Position numbers and translations under genes: made by a program
Shown here: in pieces, positions 48,120 to 57,990 of the stretch
How the letters are laid out: each line of letters starts with the position of its first letter
Position numbering within the stretch: position 1 is the stretch's first letter
Source: Tanypteryx hageni
Lineage: Eukaryota > Arthropoda > Insecta > Odonata > Petaluridae
DNA length: 64,000 nt
NCBI GenBank assembly: GCA_028673005.1
Contig: CM054113.1
Span: 35,840,117 to 35,904,116 of the forward strand
Direction: 5' to 3'
Notes under the pieces: generated by a model
What the model was told of the DNA's origin: nothing
The model's input: only the letters and a program-made list of their open reading frames with translations
Databases searched by the model: none

Positions 48120-48363
48120 ATGTCAACAAGGTGTTGGGATGAGGGATCAGTTCTCTCTCTGTAGCTGATGAAGGAACAATTCCGAAAGCTTCTACGTTTG
48201 TGATGTTTCTGTGTTTTAGTGTTATTTTACGTGTGTCGCTTCGACATCCCCGGGACCTCGCCAACCTGAAGTCGTCTGATTGGTGAGTGTTCACTGGGTT
48301 TCCTCATCCCAACACCTTGTTGACATCCATATATCCATTTTACCTTTCCTTTTCCGCAAGCTG

Positions 48364-48404
<41 letters not shown>
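48047..48404 (+). mobile_element. PLE terminal repeat with hammerhead, between (TA)n tracts
   Basis: Between (TA)n runs at 48047-48117 and 48363-48404 lies a 245-bp PLE end. It starts GGATGTCAACAAGGTGTTGG and ends with the inverted counterpart CCAACACCTTGTTGACATCC and then TTTTACCTTTCCTTTTCCGC. The sequence between matches the terminal repeat of the PLE at 39411-41003 nearly base for base. It carries the best hammerhead motif of the window and no protein-coding part, so it is a solo end. Confidence 0.8.
48161..48195 (+). ncRNA. Hammerhead-ribozyme-like motif (best copy)
   Basis: GTAG (48161-48164) pairs with CTAC (48192-48195) as stem I. CTGATGA (48165-48171) and GAAA (48184-48187) are both canonical core boxes. 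Stem II is GGAA-CAA-TTCC with a single preceding A. Stem III is the palindrome AGCT (48187-48190), and T48191 is the expected cleavage position (UH rule). All conserved core positions are present. Such motifs in PLE terminal repeats are established; activity of this copy is untested. Confidence 0.85.
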
Positions 48405-48407
<3 letters not shown>

Positions 48408-48642
48408 TATTTATTTATTTCTCATTATAATATTATTATTATTATTATTATTTTTTCTTTACTTTTCTCCATTTTTTTCTTTTTTTGTGTGCAAAATAGT
48501 TTTAAATTGGCTAGAGCTTTTTGTACAATATGGGCAATAGTTATTATTATTATTTTTCTTTTCTTTGTAAGACTAAACTAAATATAATAAGTAATTAAAT
48601 ATCTTATAAAATAAACTAACTAATTATAAAGTATGCAATTGC
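48405..48642 (-). other. T-rich non-coding segment, probable Jockey-type LINE 3' region
   Basis: Contains (TTA)n near 48432-48455 and a TTTTTTC-rich stretch. It lies between two PLE ends, inside the duplication boundaries of the LINE. Confidence 0.5.
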
Positions 48643-48797
48643 TAATATATATATATATTAACTAAAGGAAAAGAAAAGGTAGTGATGAGGGTGGCAACAA
48701 GGTGTTGAGGGAAGCCCAGCGGACACTTACCAAGTTGAGGACCAAGCTGGCAGGCTGTTGGGGGCGTCGAAGTGACACGTAAAACACACCATATGTA
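48643..48797 (-). mobile_element. PLE terminal repeat fragment, interrupted by Tigger 1
   Basis: After a short (TA)n run, ttaactaaaggaaaagaaaa through GGCGTCGAAGTGACACGTAA matches the solo PLE end at 41004-41157. It is broken at ACACACCATATG-TA, where Tigger 1 begins. On the other side of Tigger 1 only (TA)n remains, so the hammerhead part is missing. Confidence 0.7.
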
Positions 48798-49665
48798 CCC
48801 TAAATTCCCAAGTATAACGGGCACTCATGCATAACGCGCAGGCTAACCTTCGGCTGTTTTCCGCATATCTCCAAAATTTCTAGTATAACGCGCACTTGTG
48901 TATTACGCGCAGGACACCCGCAGAACATGGGATCGTTGAGATTAGCGTTTTTAAAGAATGCTACACTGTTAGCGCCCTTCCCCAACTCTCCTGTGCGAAG
49001 GAGAACATTTGGGAAAAACCCATGGATACCGATTTATCCCATTCTTATTTCCGAAACAATGACCACTCGAGGGTTAAAGAAAACTGGTTGGGGAGTGAGG
49101 TGTAAGGAAGTTGTGAGGGTGTCATGAGATGTGTTGGGATGGTGGGGGTGGGTAGAGGTGAACAAAACAAAAGAGGGACCAGACCTCAAGGGTGGTACGG
49201 CAGGGGGCAAGAGAAAGCTAGCGTAAACAGCCAGAGAATCTGAGTGTGGGAACGAATGTGGAGGGGACACATGCCTGTTGATGACTCACAGACAGAGAGA
49301 CCTGTAATCTGCATCGCCCATTCATTTGTGGTTTGCAGTCTGGCTGTAACGTTGTGATCAACGACGTACGGTGCTGAAAGTACGGAGTTTCGTTCCTCTT
49401 TGACAGAAACCAGGTGAGGTATTTTCAAGGATTTTTTGTTTTCCTTAAAAACATTGACATTATTTTTACTGAAACTTGTTGACTTTGTCATTTATGGAGT
49501 GTTACCTATTTCATTTTCGTTTATCCTGACTGAGAAAAGGTATGCTTTATGTGCGGTATTTCTTGATTTGGTAATGCATAGTTATTGAACCTAATGAAAA
49601 AATATTAATAATGTTTTCATTTTTCAAATTGTAGACTCACCGTTGGAGCATAACCCTATTTAAAA

Positions 49666-52006
49666 ATGCCAAAAAGAAGGAAATCTTACACGGCGCAGAA
49701 AAAGTTAGAAATTGTGGAATATGCCGTGATTCACGGTAATCGGTCGGCGTCCCGTTTCTTCGAAGTGGGTGAATCCAGCATTCATCTACATCTACATCTA
49801 CATATTACCCTGCAAGTCACCTTGACGGTGGATGGCAGGGGGTGCCGCTCACCAAGTTCCTAACTAATTATTATTCACAGTTATCTATTGTGGTCACGTA
49901 TTATCCTAGGGAAAAAGGACTCCTTATACCTCTCCGTCCTACTATCTATTTCGCGAATCTTGTCGTCATTATCCCTCCGTCCGATATACGTTGGTTGTCG
50001 AATAATATCCTTCATTTCATTTACGAATATCTCCGACCTATATTTATCTAGAAGTTTAAGTCTCGCCTGTAATCTACGATCTTTCAACGATGGCCAACTC
50101 AACTCATCAATGAGTAACGTAACGCTCTGTTTTTTATCGTAATACTTTTTCACGAATCTAGCTGCTCGCCGCTGTATTTTTTCTAAATCCTTTATGAGTC
50201 CCCTCTGATATGGATCCCAAACCGCTGCTGCGTATTCCATTTGAGGTCTAACCAACGATAAATAACAGGATTCTCTCACCTTTTCCGTGCTTTTCCTGAC
50301 TATCCTACGCACAAAAGCCAACTTCTTATTTGCCGCACCTATCACTCGTCTTATGTGGGTGTCCCAAGACAGGTCACGATTCAAGGTTACCCCGAGGTAT
50401 TTCACGGATTCCGAAACAGGAATGATCTCACCATCTATCGAGTAGGTAATCACGGACGATGGGCTTCTAGATTTCCAAAAGTTTAGAACGTTACTCTTTT
50501 TCTGATTGATTTCTAGCAGCCATTCCTTGCACCAAACAGATAACGCATCCAGATCATCCTGAAGCTGACGATGGTCGCTAGGACCACTAATTTCTCTATA
50601 GACTACGGTGTCATCCGCAAAAAGCCTGATATTACTTTTTACAACTGAGCTGATGTCGTTTATATAAAGCAAGAAAAGCATAGGTTCGATCACACTACCA
50701 TGCGGCACTCCAGAGACTACATCTGCCACACTCGAGGACTTACCATCGATGACTACTTTTTGTTTTCTATTCCTAAGGAAAGCGCGAACCCAGTTAATGA
50801 CTTTAACATTAACGTCAAGATTTCCCAATTTTTTAATTCGTGAGTGGCGGTCCCGAAAGAATTTGTTAAGTGTACTACCTGTGGCAAAAAGGGCATGAAG
50901 GAAACGAAAGGCGTTTTGGCCAGATCTGGAGCAAGAATTGAAGGACTGGGTCTATGCGCAAAGGAGTGAAGGAAGAGGAGTTTCAACTGTGTCACTTAAA
51001 TGCAAAGCAATACAAATGGCTCGTGAGAAAAATATTAATAATTTTAAAGGCAGTAATTGCTGGTGTTATCGTTTTATGAAGCGAAATAGTTTAACAGTAC
51101 GAGCAATTACATCTACCGGACAAAAGTTACCAGAAGATTGGAAGGTGAAAGTGGAAGAGTTTAATTTGTTTGTTGGGCAGGAAAAGAAGGGCGTTGAACC
51201 AAGTCAGACAGGGAACATGGATGAGGTATCTATGAGTTTCGTCATGCCATCGAAATTTGCAGTTGACGTTAAAGGCACCCAAGACATAAAAATATGCACT
51301 GCTGGAGCTGAAAAATGCTGCTTTACTGTTGTGCTATCAGTGATGGCTGATGGAGAAAAGCTTCCCCCAATGGTAATTTTTAAGCGGAAAACCATTCCTA
51401 AAGAGGAATTTCCTAAAGGTATTGTTGTGTGCGTAAACCCAAAAGGCTGGATGAATTGCGATATGCTGCGAATGTGGTTAACTGAGGTATGGGGAAAAAG
51501 GAAGGGCTCATTTTTTAAACCAAAATCGCTGCTTGTATTGGATTCAGCTAGGCCACACATAGCAAATGATTCGAAAATATTATTGAAAAAACATTCCAAG
51601 ATTGCAGTTATTCCTGCAGGTCTAACAAAAAAGCTGTAACCACTGGACATATCCGTAAATAGATCATTCAAATCGAAAATACGAAGGCACTGGGAAAAAT
51701 GGATGGTAGATGGTTTCCACTCCTATACAAAGTCTGGAAGGATGCAGCGAGCTTCTTATGCTGAAATTTGTAAATGGATTGTGGAATGTTGGGCCGATGT
51801 AACCCGTGAATGTACAATTAATGGTTTCAGGGTATCGGGAATTTATTCCCCTGATGTTGATGGGGGGATTGTATTGTGATTCATCATCTGATGAAAGCGA
51901 TAATTTTTCGCTTGAAAATTTACCGGACTCATTGGTTAAGAACTTGAATGATTACGATATAAATTGTGACAGTGAATCAGAAGATTTCGATGGTTATGTT
52001 AATTAA
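49666..52006 (+). pseudogene. Tigger/pogo transposase 1, interrupted
   Basis: The start ATG at 49666 opens an N-terminal helix-turn-helix (MPKRRKSYTAQKKLEIVEYA, NRSASRFFEVGESSI). A LINE interrupts it in the Ile/Arg codons at 49783. After the LINE, REWRSRKNLL continues, then a TGA, KAFWPDLEQELKDWV, the CENP-B-type second DNA-binding part, and a DDE domain. That domain has NMDEVSMSF (first Asp), FKRKTIPKEEFPKG, LLVLDSARPH (second Asp), VIPAGLTKKL, a TAA in place of Gln, and PLDI (third Asp). After a further frameshift an acidic C-terminus ends at 52006. The catalytic triad is present but the gene is inactive. Confidence 0.92.
49784..50839 (-). mobile_element. 5'-truncated CR1/Jockey-group LINE inside Tigger 1
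   Basis: The insert lies on the minus strand between copies of ATTC (49780-49783 and 50836-50839), a short target duplication. Its RT is open for 315 codons (50828-49881): GVPHGSVIEPMLFLLYIND, FADDTVVYREI (catalytic FADD), LEINQKKSNVLNF, VKYLGVTLNRDLSWDTHI, RPQMEYAAAVWDPY and KIQRRAARFV. After the stop comes GACTTGCAGGGTAATATG and the 3' tail (TGTAGA)n ending at 49784. A microsatellite tail and 5' truncation are typical of CR1-like LINEs. The endonuclease and early RT are missing. The frame has no stop, so this is among the younger insertions here. Confidence 0.9.
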
Positions 52007-52462
52007 TAATCGAGTGGGAATAAAAGTTTATAAAGAATTTGTGATTTTTTATTTTTATATGTGAATGTGTTTTGTTTTGGAATTCGTTATCTTATTTAAA
52101 AAGGCACTGCGTACATTTTTTTCAACTAATAACTTCGAATATGCCTTAATTTGTCTTAGGTTGAATAATAATTAGTTAACTGAAATTCGATTTTGTATCT
52201 GTAATGATTGCAATGCATGGTAATTTATGCCAGAAAATTTGTTTTTATCAAAGGAACAAAAAGAAAGAAGTTTCGATAGATATCAGCCATTTAGTGATTT
52301 CATGAAGTTAGTATTTGAACGCTTTAAGGCATTTTAATTCATAAAGCGGTACTTCTTATGCATAACGCGCACTAGTACGTCTTATGTATAACGCGCACTA
52401 AATAATTCCGAAAATTTTACAAAAAACCTTGTATAACGCGCGCGTTATACTTGGGAATTTAG

Positions 52463-52465
<3 letters not shown>

Positions 52466-52520
<55 letters not shown>
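52466..52520. repeat. (TA)n tract between the two Tigger elements
   Basis: About 55 bp of TA dinucleotides separate the right end of Tigger 1 from the left end of Tigger 2. Each element uses a TA from the tract as its target duplication. Confidence 0.9.
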
Positions 52521-52525
<5 letters not shown>

Positions 52526-54904
52526 AAACTCGGATATAAAGAGCGCCACGGGACCGTCTAGTTTTGCTCGTTATAGCCGTTAAACTTAATATCCGTGAAG
52601 GCAAAAGCATGCATGCGTATGGTGAAATAAGACATAAGAAGTAAAAGTGAATATATATAAAGAGAAAGTTTATTTAGTAAATTTATGGAAAAACATAAAA
52701 ATGAGAATAAACTAGAAAATTTAAAATAAACATTTGTACATATAAAATTTACTCACAGCTGCATTCTTAATCACTCCCCTTTTTAGAAAAATAACTTTGA
52801 ATGGTAGCCTGTTTCATAGATTTCACTTTGAAGTCTCTTAAGTTTCCTCTTATTACACTTATTGCACTAAAAACACCATCGGAAATGTCAATGTTTTAAA
52901 AAAAAATCATTTAATGTTTCCACAGCATCCTGAGCTTGAGAGTAAGTTGGCACGGCTTTCGTCGGGATTGTGTCTTCGACACATTCAACAATGTCTTCAT
53001 CACTGTCTGCTGTGTTTTGTACTGTCTCTATTATTTCACTCTCCGTAGGAATTCCACAGGTAATCAAATCATCATCAACATGAACAAAATTGTCAATGTC
53101 ATTTACATGGTCAAAATTCGCAATTCCATTTTCTTTGAGCCATTCTGACAGAGGTAGATCATCTTCATCAACGTTATGGTTATCAATCGAAAATTCTCCC
53201 GATATTAAGCCAGACTTCCGAAAACAGTTTATGATCGTTGTAGGTGAAACATTGTCCCATGTATCTGTCATCAAATGAATTGCATCCAATACAGAGACGT
53301 TGCCATCTAAACCTCTTTCCCTCCTTTCAATAAACTGTAGAACAAAAAATCGCTTGAAATGGCCTTTAAATCTTTTAAATATCCCCATATCCATTGGCTG
53401 CAAAATAGAAGTCGCATTTGTAGGCAAAAACACCAGTTTTACATTGGATAACTCCTGCATATGTGGGTGCGCAGGACAGTTATCGACAAGGAGTAAAATG
53501 TTTCTATTTTTCCTCCGTAACTCGTTGTTCCACTGACTTACATATTGCTGAAAAATATTGGAAGTCATCCATGCCTTTTTATTAGCTGCATATTCAACGG
53601 GAAGCTTCTTAACATTATTGAAGCAACGCGGCTTTTGTGACTTACCAATAACAAAAAGTTTTTTTTTTGTCACTCCCATTCATGTTTGCGCACATTAAAA
53701 CTGTTAAACAATTCTTAGGTCTTTTGCCACCAACACATTTGTCACCTTTGAATTTAAACGTTGCATCAGGCATCATGTTGTAAAACAGTCCAGTTTCGTC
53801 GGCATTTTAGATGTCTTCTTCTCTGTAACCTTTTCGACACTCCTCCCAAACACTTTTCACCCATTCACTTGCCGTTTTTGAATCTGCTGACAGGGCCTTT
53901 CGCATAAACAATGTTATGCCGATTTTTAAAACGGTCAAGCCACCCGTTATTGCATATGAAGTTCTCGTGTCCTAACTGTTTTGCAAATTTATCTGCCTGT
54001 ACCTTGATGGGGAAACCAGCATTTCTCTGCCTCTTAAACCACTCCAGAAGTGCTTTATCAACAGTACCCAAGTCACACTTCCTCATTTTCTTGTTCGTTG
54101 TTAGGTTGTTCTCTAGTGCAGATAAAATCGCTTCTTTGTTTTTCCATAAGGTTGAAACCGTAGACGACGATAAATTAAATTTTTTGCCCACTTCAACATT
54201 TTTTCACCACGTTCTAACTCTCGAATAATATCAACCTTTTCGCGAATAGACAGACACTTCCTTTTATGTACGGACATGTTACTCGTTCAAGGGCAAAATC
54301 TCAACTGATTTTTGCGATCAACGCTACGAACTTTCTTTGCAAACTGCGAGCATACCAATTCCAGGAAGAGTTAATGAGGAGACGGATTAAATCTGGGATT
54401 TCCCATCTTTACGTGGGAAAGGGTGTTGGGTGCATTCGGCTGAGCGACGGGGGCGGGTGCCATTGTACATGCCCTTAGCCCCTTACCCCCCTTCCAAACA
54501 CAACCTCCTGGCTGTAAAAGAGCTGTGGGTTGGGAGGAGAGGACAAAGGACCTCCGCGGGTGCCACTGTACCTGCAAGTTGGGAATACTTGGTTTGGACG
54601 AAGGGATTATTTTTTTAACAACAACGCCGCGGTCTTTAACCTCCCCGAGGGATAGGGTGTAGATGCTGGACTCGAGAACACAAGGTTAGATATCTTGAGT
54701 CACTATGAGGATTGAAGGGGCTGACCGCCACCGCGTTTGAGACTGAGACGTGGTCGAAGTTTGCTCGATATATCCGTGAAGCGTGCTCGTTATATACGTG
54801 AAATATTTGTATGTAAATACTCGTAAACTTATCTTGGAGGTAGCATTTGCTCACTATAGCCGTGACCTCGTTACAACCGTGCTCGTTATAAACGAGTTTG
54901 ACTG
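52521..54904 (-). mobile_element. Tigger/pogo DNA transposon 2
   Basis: The left end AGTCAAACTCGGATATAAAG and the inverted right end AGTCAAACTCGTTTATAACG agree over 23 bp with three differences, and TA flanks both. Motifs of the type CTCGTTATAGCCGT recur near both ends. The minus strand encodes a Tigger transposase different from that of Tigger 1. Length is 2384 bp, a full-size element. Its outer neighbours are (TA)n on the left and (TA)/(CA)n on the right. Confidence 0.9.
52888..54277 (-). pseudogene. Tigger transposase 2 (CENP-B-like HTH plus DDE), broken
   Basis: It starts at ATG 54277 with KRKCLSIREKVDIIRELERG (first HTH). A one-base slip in an A run near 54193 moves it to VGKKFNLSSSTVSTLWKNKE. 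Next comes the second DNA-binding part (DKALLEWFKRQRNAGFPIKV, NGWLDRFKNRHNI). The DDE domain has NADETGLFYNMMP (first Asp, preceded by a TAA where Tyr is expected), a frameshift in an A run near 53670, LLLVDNCPAHP (second Asp), FLPTNATSILQPMDMGIFKR (third Asp) and an acidic tail ending at 52888. The pattern is that of TIGD4/TIGD6-like transposases. It is inactive as it stands. Confidence 0.92.
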
Positions 54905-54950
54905 TATATACATACATATACATACATAGACATACACATACACATATATA

Positions 54951-55024
<74 letters not shown>
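54905..55024. repeat. (CA)n and (TA)n microsatellite
   Basis: cacaca-rich sequence (54930-54983) followed by (TA)n to 55024. It marks the place in the LINE 3' region where Tigger 2 inserted. Confidence 0.85.
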
Positions 55025-55027
<3 letters not shown>

Positions 55028-55325
55028 AAATAATAAAAATGAAAATAAAAGAGAGTAGAGAGCAGAGATCTATATCGGGAGCATCACAAAACAACCCTTT
55101 TCAGGAAATGTTTACAATGAGTATGGCATATATGATGGTGGTGAGGCTTAGTTTGCGTTTATGCAGGTTTTAGAAGGTAGGGGAAAAATTTTGTAATGGT
55201 TTGGCGGCGATCATCTTCATATAGGTTTTTAATGGATTTAGGACCTTTTCAGGACCATTAAAAAAAAATTAAGTTGGGGTTATGCACAGATAGGAGTAAG
55301 TTAAGGGATAAGAGGTATTTGGGGG
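55025..55325 (-). other. Jockey-type LINE 3' untranslated region, proximal part
   Basis: Non-coding sequence between the ORF2 stop and the (CA)n/(TA)n tract at 54958-55024. Confidence 0.6.
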
Positions 55326-57990
55326 TTAATAGTGGTACCAGGAATTTACAGCTGAAGGATATCTTTCGTCATCCGGTATTTGTGGCGTTTGGCGGTGTGA
55401 TAGGTCCATATGGTTTGGAGGAAAGGGTTTAGTAAAGTCTAAAAGTGGTGGGATATTGTGGGCAAGTTGTAGTTCTCTGATGGGTACTAGTTTGGATTGC
55501 TGGGCAATAAAGCGGAGGGTGGATGATTGAAAACTTTCTATTTTGGCCCTGTTTTTCTTTGCAGTGTTAAAATAAATTTCACTGCCGTAAGTAAGATGTG
55601 GGCGGATTAGAAGGAGGTAGAGGCGCATTTTAGGGGTAAGGCTTATTTTGCTGTGAGGTCCTAGTAATGAGGAGAGGATTGATTTAGCTAATTTTGCCTT
55701 TTGAAGGGCGTGTTGGGAGTGGGCTGTAAACAGCAATTTTGAGTCAAGGATTATGCCGAGAAATTTGTGTTTCGGAACTGTTGGGATCTTTTGGCCTGCA
55801 ATCTCTGGGTTTGAGGTAAGGGAGTATCGCTTAAAGCGGGTGAAATGCATGTGGGCACTTTTCTCGGAGTTAACTTTTAGTCTCCATGTCTGAGTCCAGT
55901 TGTAGATTTGTCGCGAGTGGGTCGTTATTCTTTTTGTCGCCAGGTCCGGGAAAAGGGATTGGCTAATTATCGCCGTGTCGTCTGCATAAACAAAAAGGTT
56001 GGTATTTACGTGTTTGGGGAGGTCGTTAATATACAGGTTGAAAAGAATTGGGCTCAATATCGCCCCTTGAGGTACTCCTGTAAGAGCTGGGCGGCAGGTG
56101 GTGAGAGAGCAGTTAATGCTGGTTTGAAAAGTGCAATTTGATAGAAAATTTTTGATTAGTTTTTGAAGGTTGATGGTAAAGTCAAGTCTGGATAGTTTGA
56201 GTAAGAGGCCTTGGTGCCAAACAGTGTCAAAGGCTCTGCTGATGTCTAAAAAGGCCGCTTCTGTTGATTTTTCCCGTAATTAAAGCCTCGAGCAATGGTA
56301 TCCGTGAGCCTTAATATTTGGTGAATTGTCGATGTGTATTGTCTGAAGCCCATTTGTTCAGGGATTAAAATTTTGTTTTCATTAATGAAAAGTGTTAGGC
56401 GTTTTAAAATAATGCGTTCTAAAATTTTGGAGAGGGATGGTAAAAGGGAGATAGCTGAAATGTGAGGAGGGATCTTTGCTTGGTTTGAGGAAGAGTAAAA
56501 TTTTACCGTTTTTCCATAAGGGAGAGAAGTAGCTAATTTGAAGGCAGTTGTTAAAAAGATCGGTTAGGATGTTAATAAAAGGCTTAGAGGAAGTCAGAGT
56601 TTTTAGCATGAGGTTGGTAATGTTATCTAGACCTCGAGCTTTTTTAGTTTTTAAGTTATGCAGAAGTGATTTAATTTCGGGATAAGAGGTTTGAATGGGA
56701 GCAGGTTCAGGAGTCTGGTCTAAGGCGGAGCAGTTAATTTTGGCGTCTAATTCAGTGGGGTGAGGGCTGAGGTAGAGGGAGTCATTATTTTCTGAAGGTA
56801 ATCAGCAAAAAGTTGTGCTTTGTGGAATGGGTCGTGAATGACGGAGTCAACTGTTTTGAGGGGAGGAGTGGGTGGAAAAGGTTTGGTGAGGGATTTGGTT
56901 GTACGCCAAATGCTGCAATCGTCAGTGCGGAGAGAGTTGATTTTATTAAACCACTGTTGTTGTTGAAAGTTGAAATTTGATTTGATTGGTCAGACGTGTC
57001 AGGTCTCTTCGGTCTGATGGCTGTCGGTATTTTTGCCAGCGTCTTCTAATGCGGTTTTTTCTTTGGATTAGTTCCCGCAAGGAGGTAGGGATGGGCGGAA
57101 TGTGGGTGTGAGTTGGGGAAAAAGTTTGGGAGGCTGAGGTTTTGAAGGAGAGGAGGATATTTTGGATTTCAATTATTCGGGTATCAATTGAGGTAGGAGA
57201 GGGAGTGGGTAGAGGTAGGAGAGAGGGTATTTTTTCATTTGCTAAAGAGGCAAATTTGGTCCAGTCTGTTCGTTGGGGCAGGGATGGGAGGAGTTGGAAT
57301 GGGTCTACAGAAAGGTGAAAGAAAATTGGATAGTGGTCTGAGGAAAAGATTTTTAGCACTTTTGGGGTAAAAGTAATAGGAAAATTTTTGGTTATGACAT
57401 AATCAAGTATGTCTGAGGAGGGGTTGTTGGAAGAAAAATGCGTCGGTTCGTCTGGGGTAATTATGGCTATTGGATCAGTGGATGAATAATTAAAGATGTC
57501 CTCCGTCCGTATTGGTGGCATTGCAGCCCCAGTGTCGATGTTTTGCGTTCCAGTCGCCTATATATAGTCCGGGTCGGTTGTCTGCAAAAAGGTTCCGTTA
57601 GTCAGTAAGTTGAAGTTTTTGAGTCGAAGGTTTATAAATGGAGTTAATGGTCATTGGGCCAATTTTGGTGTGAAGGACAATTCCTAACGCTTCTATTGAT
57701 TTCATAATGGGAAAATTCCTAACTGAATGTTTGATGTTTGACCTGATGGCGATGGCCACGCCGCCTCCGGAAGAAGTGCGATCTAGCCGGTAAATTTTAA
57801 AATTAGGAATGTAAAGTTTATTTGTGACCGTTAAGTGGGTTTCTTGGAGGAGGATTAGATCAAAGTGAGAAGTTGAGAGGAAATCTCGGAGTTCAGTGAT
57901 TTTATTTTTAATGCTATGGGCATTCCACGAGAGTATAGAAAGTTTATTAATTTTAGGGGCGTGGAAAGCCATCAAATTTGAGTAACTCAC
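55326..57990 (-). pseudogene. Jockey-type LINE ORF2 (APE endonuclease and reverse transcriptase), broken
   Basis: ORF2 starts at 57990 and overlaps the end of ORF1 by 38 bp. The endonuclease reads ILSWNAHSIKNKI, LLQETHL (catalytic Glu), GDWNAKHRHWGC and SSDHYPIFFHL (SDH), with a stop at 57598 and a frameshift at about 57521. The RT is broken over 56946-56100 (readable FSPLWKNGKILLFLKPSKDP). It is then continuous: LTGVPQGAILSPILFNLYIN, FVYADDTAI (catalytic YADD), KVNSEKS, KFLGIILDSKL, RPHLTYGSEI and ESFQSSTLR, with a stop at 55326. The domain order and motifs are those of the Jockey clade. Several lesions make it inactive. Confidence 0.9.

Larger units (their letters stand above)
48798..52464 (+). 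mobile_element. Tigger/pogo DNA transposon 1 with perfect 22-bp ends
   Basis: The terminal inverted repeat starts CCCTAAATTCCCAAGTATAA and is identical over 22 bp at both ends (48798-48819, 52443-52464), flanked by TA on each side. The motif TATAACGCGCAC and close variants recur at about 48813, 48829, 48884, 52361 and 52387, subterminally, like repeated transposase-binding sites. The plus strand encodes a Tigger-type transposase (49666-52006). Without the 1056-bp LINE and duplication it is 2.6 kb, a typical full length. It sits in a PLE end next to a (TA)n tract. Confidence 0.93.

Noticed and set aside
48000..55030. CRISPR-like or satellite array from repeated (TA)n tracts
   Set aside because: The tracts are simple dinucleotide repeats of variable length with transposon ends between them, not spaced direct repeats.
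54898..55094. Open frames through (CA)n/(TA)n microsatellite
   Set aside because: Repeats of His/Thr/Ile/Tyr codons; compositional only.
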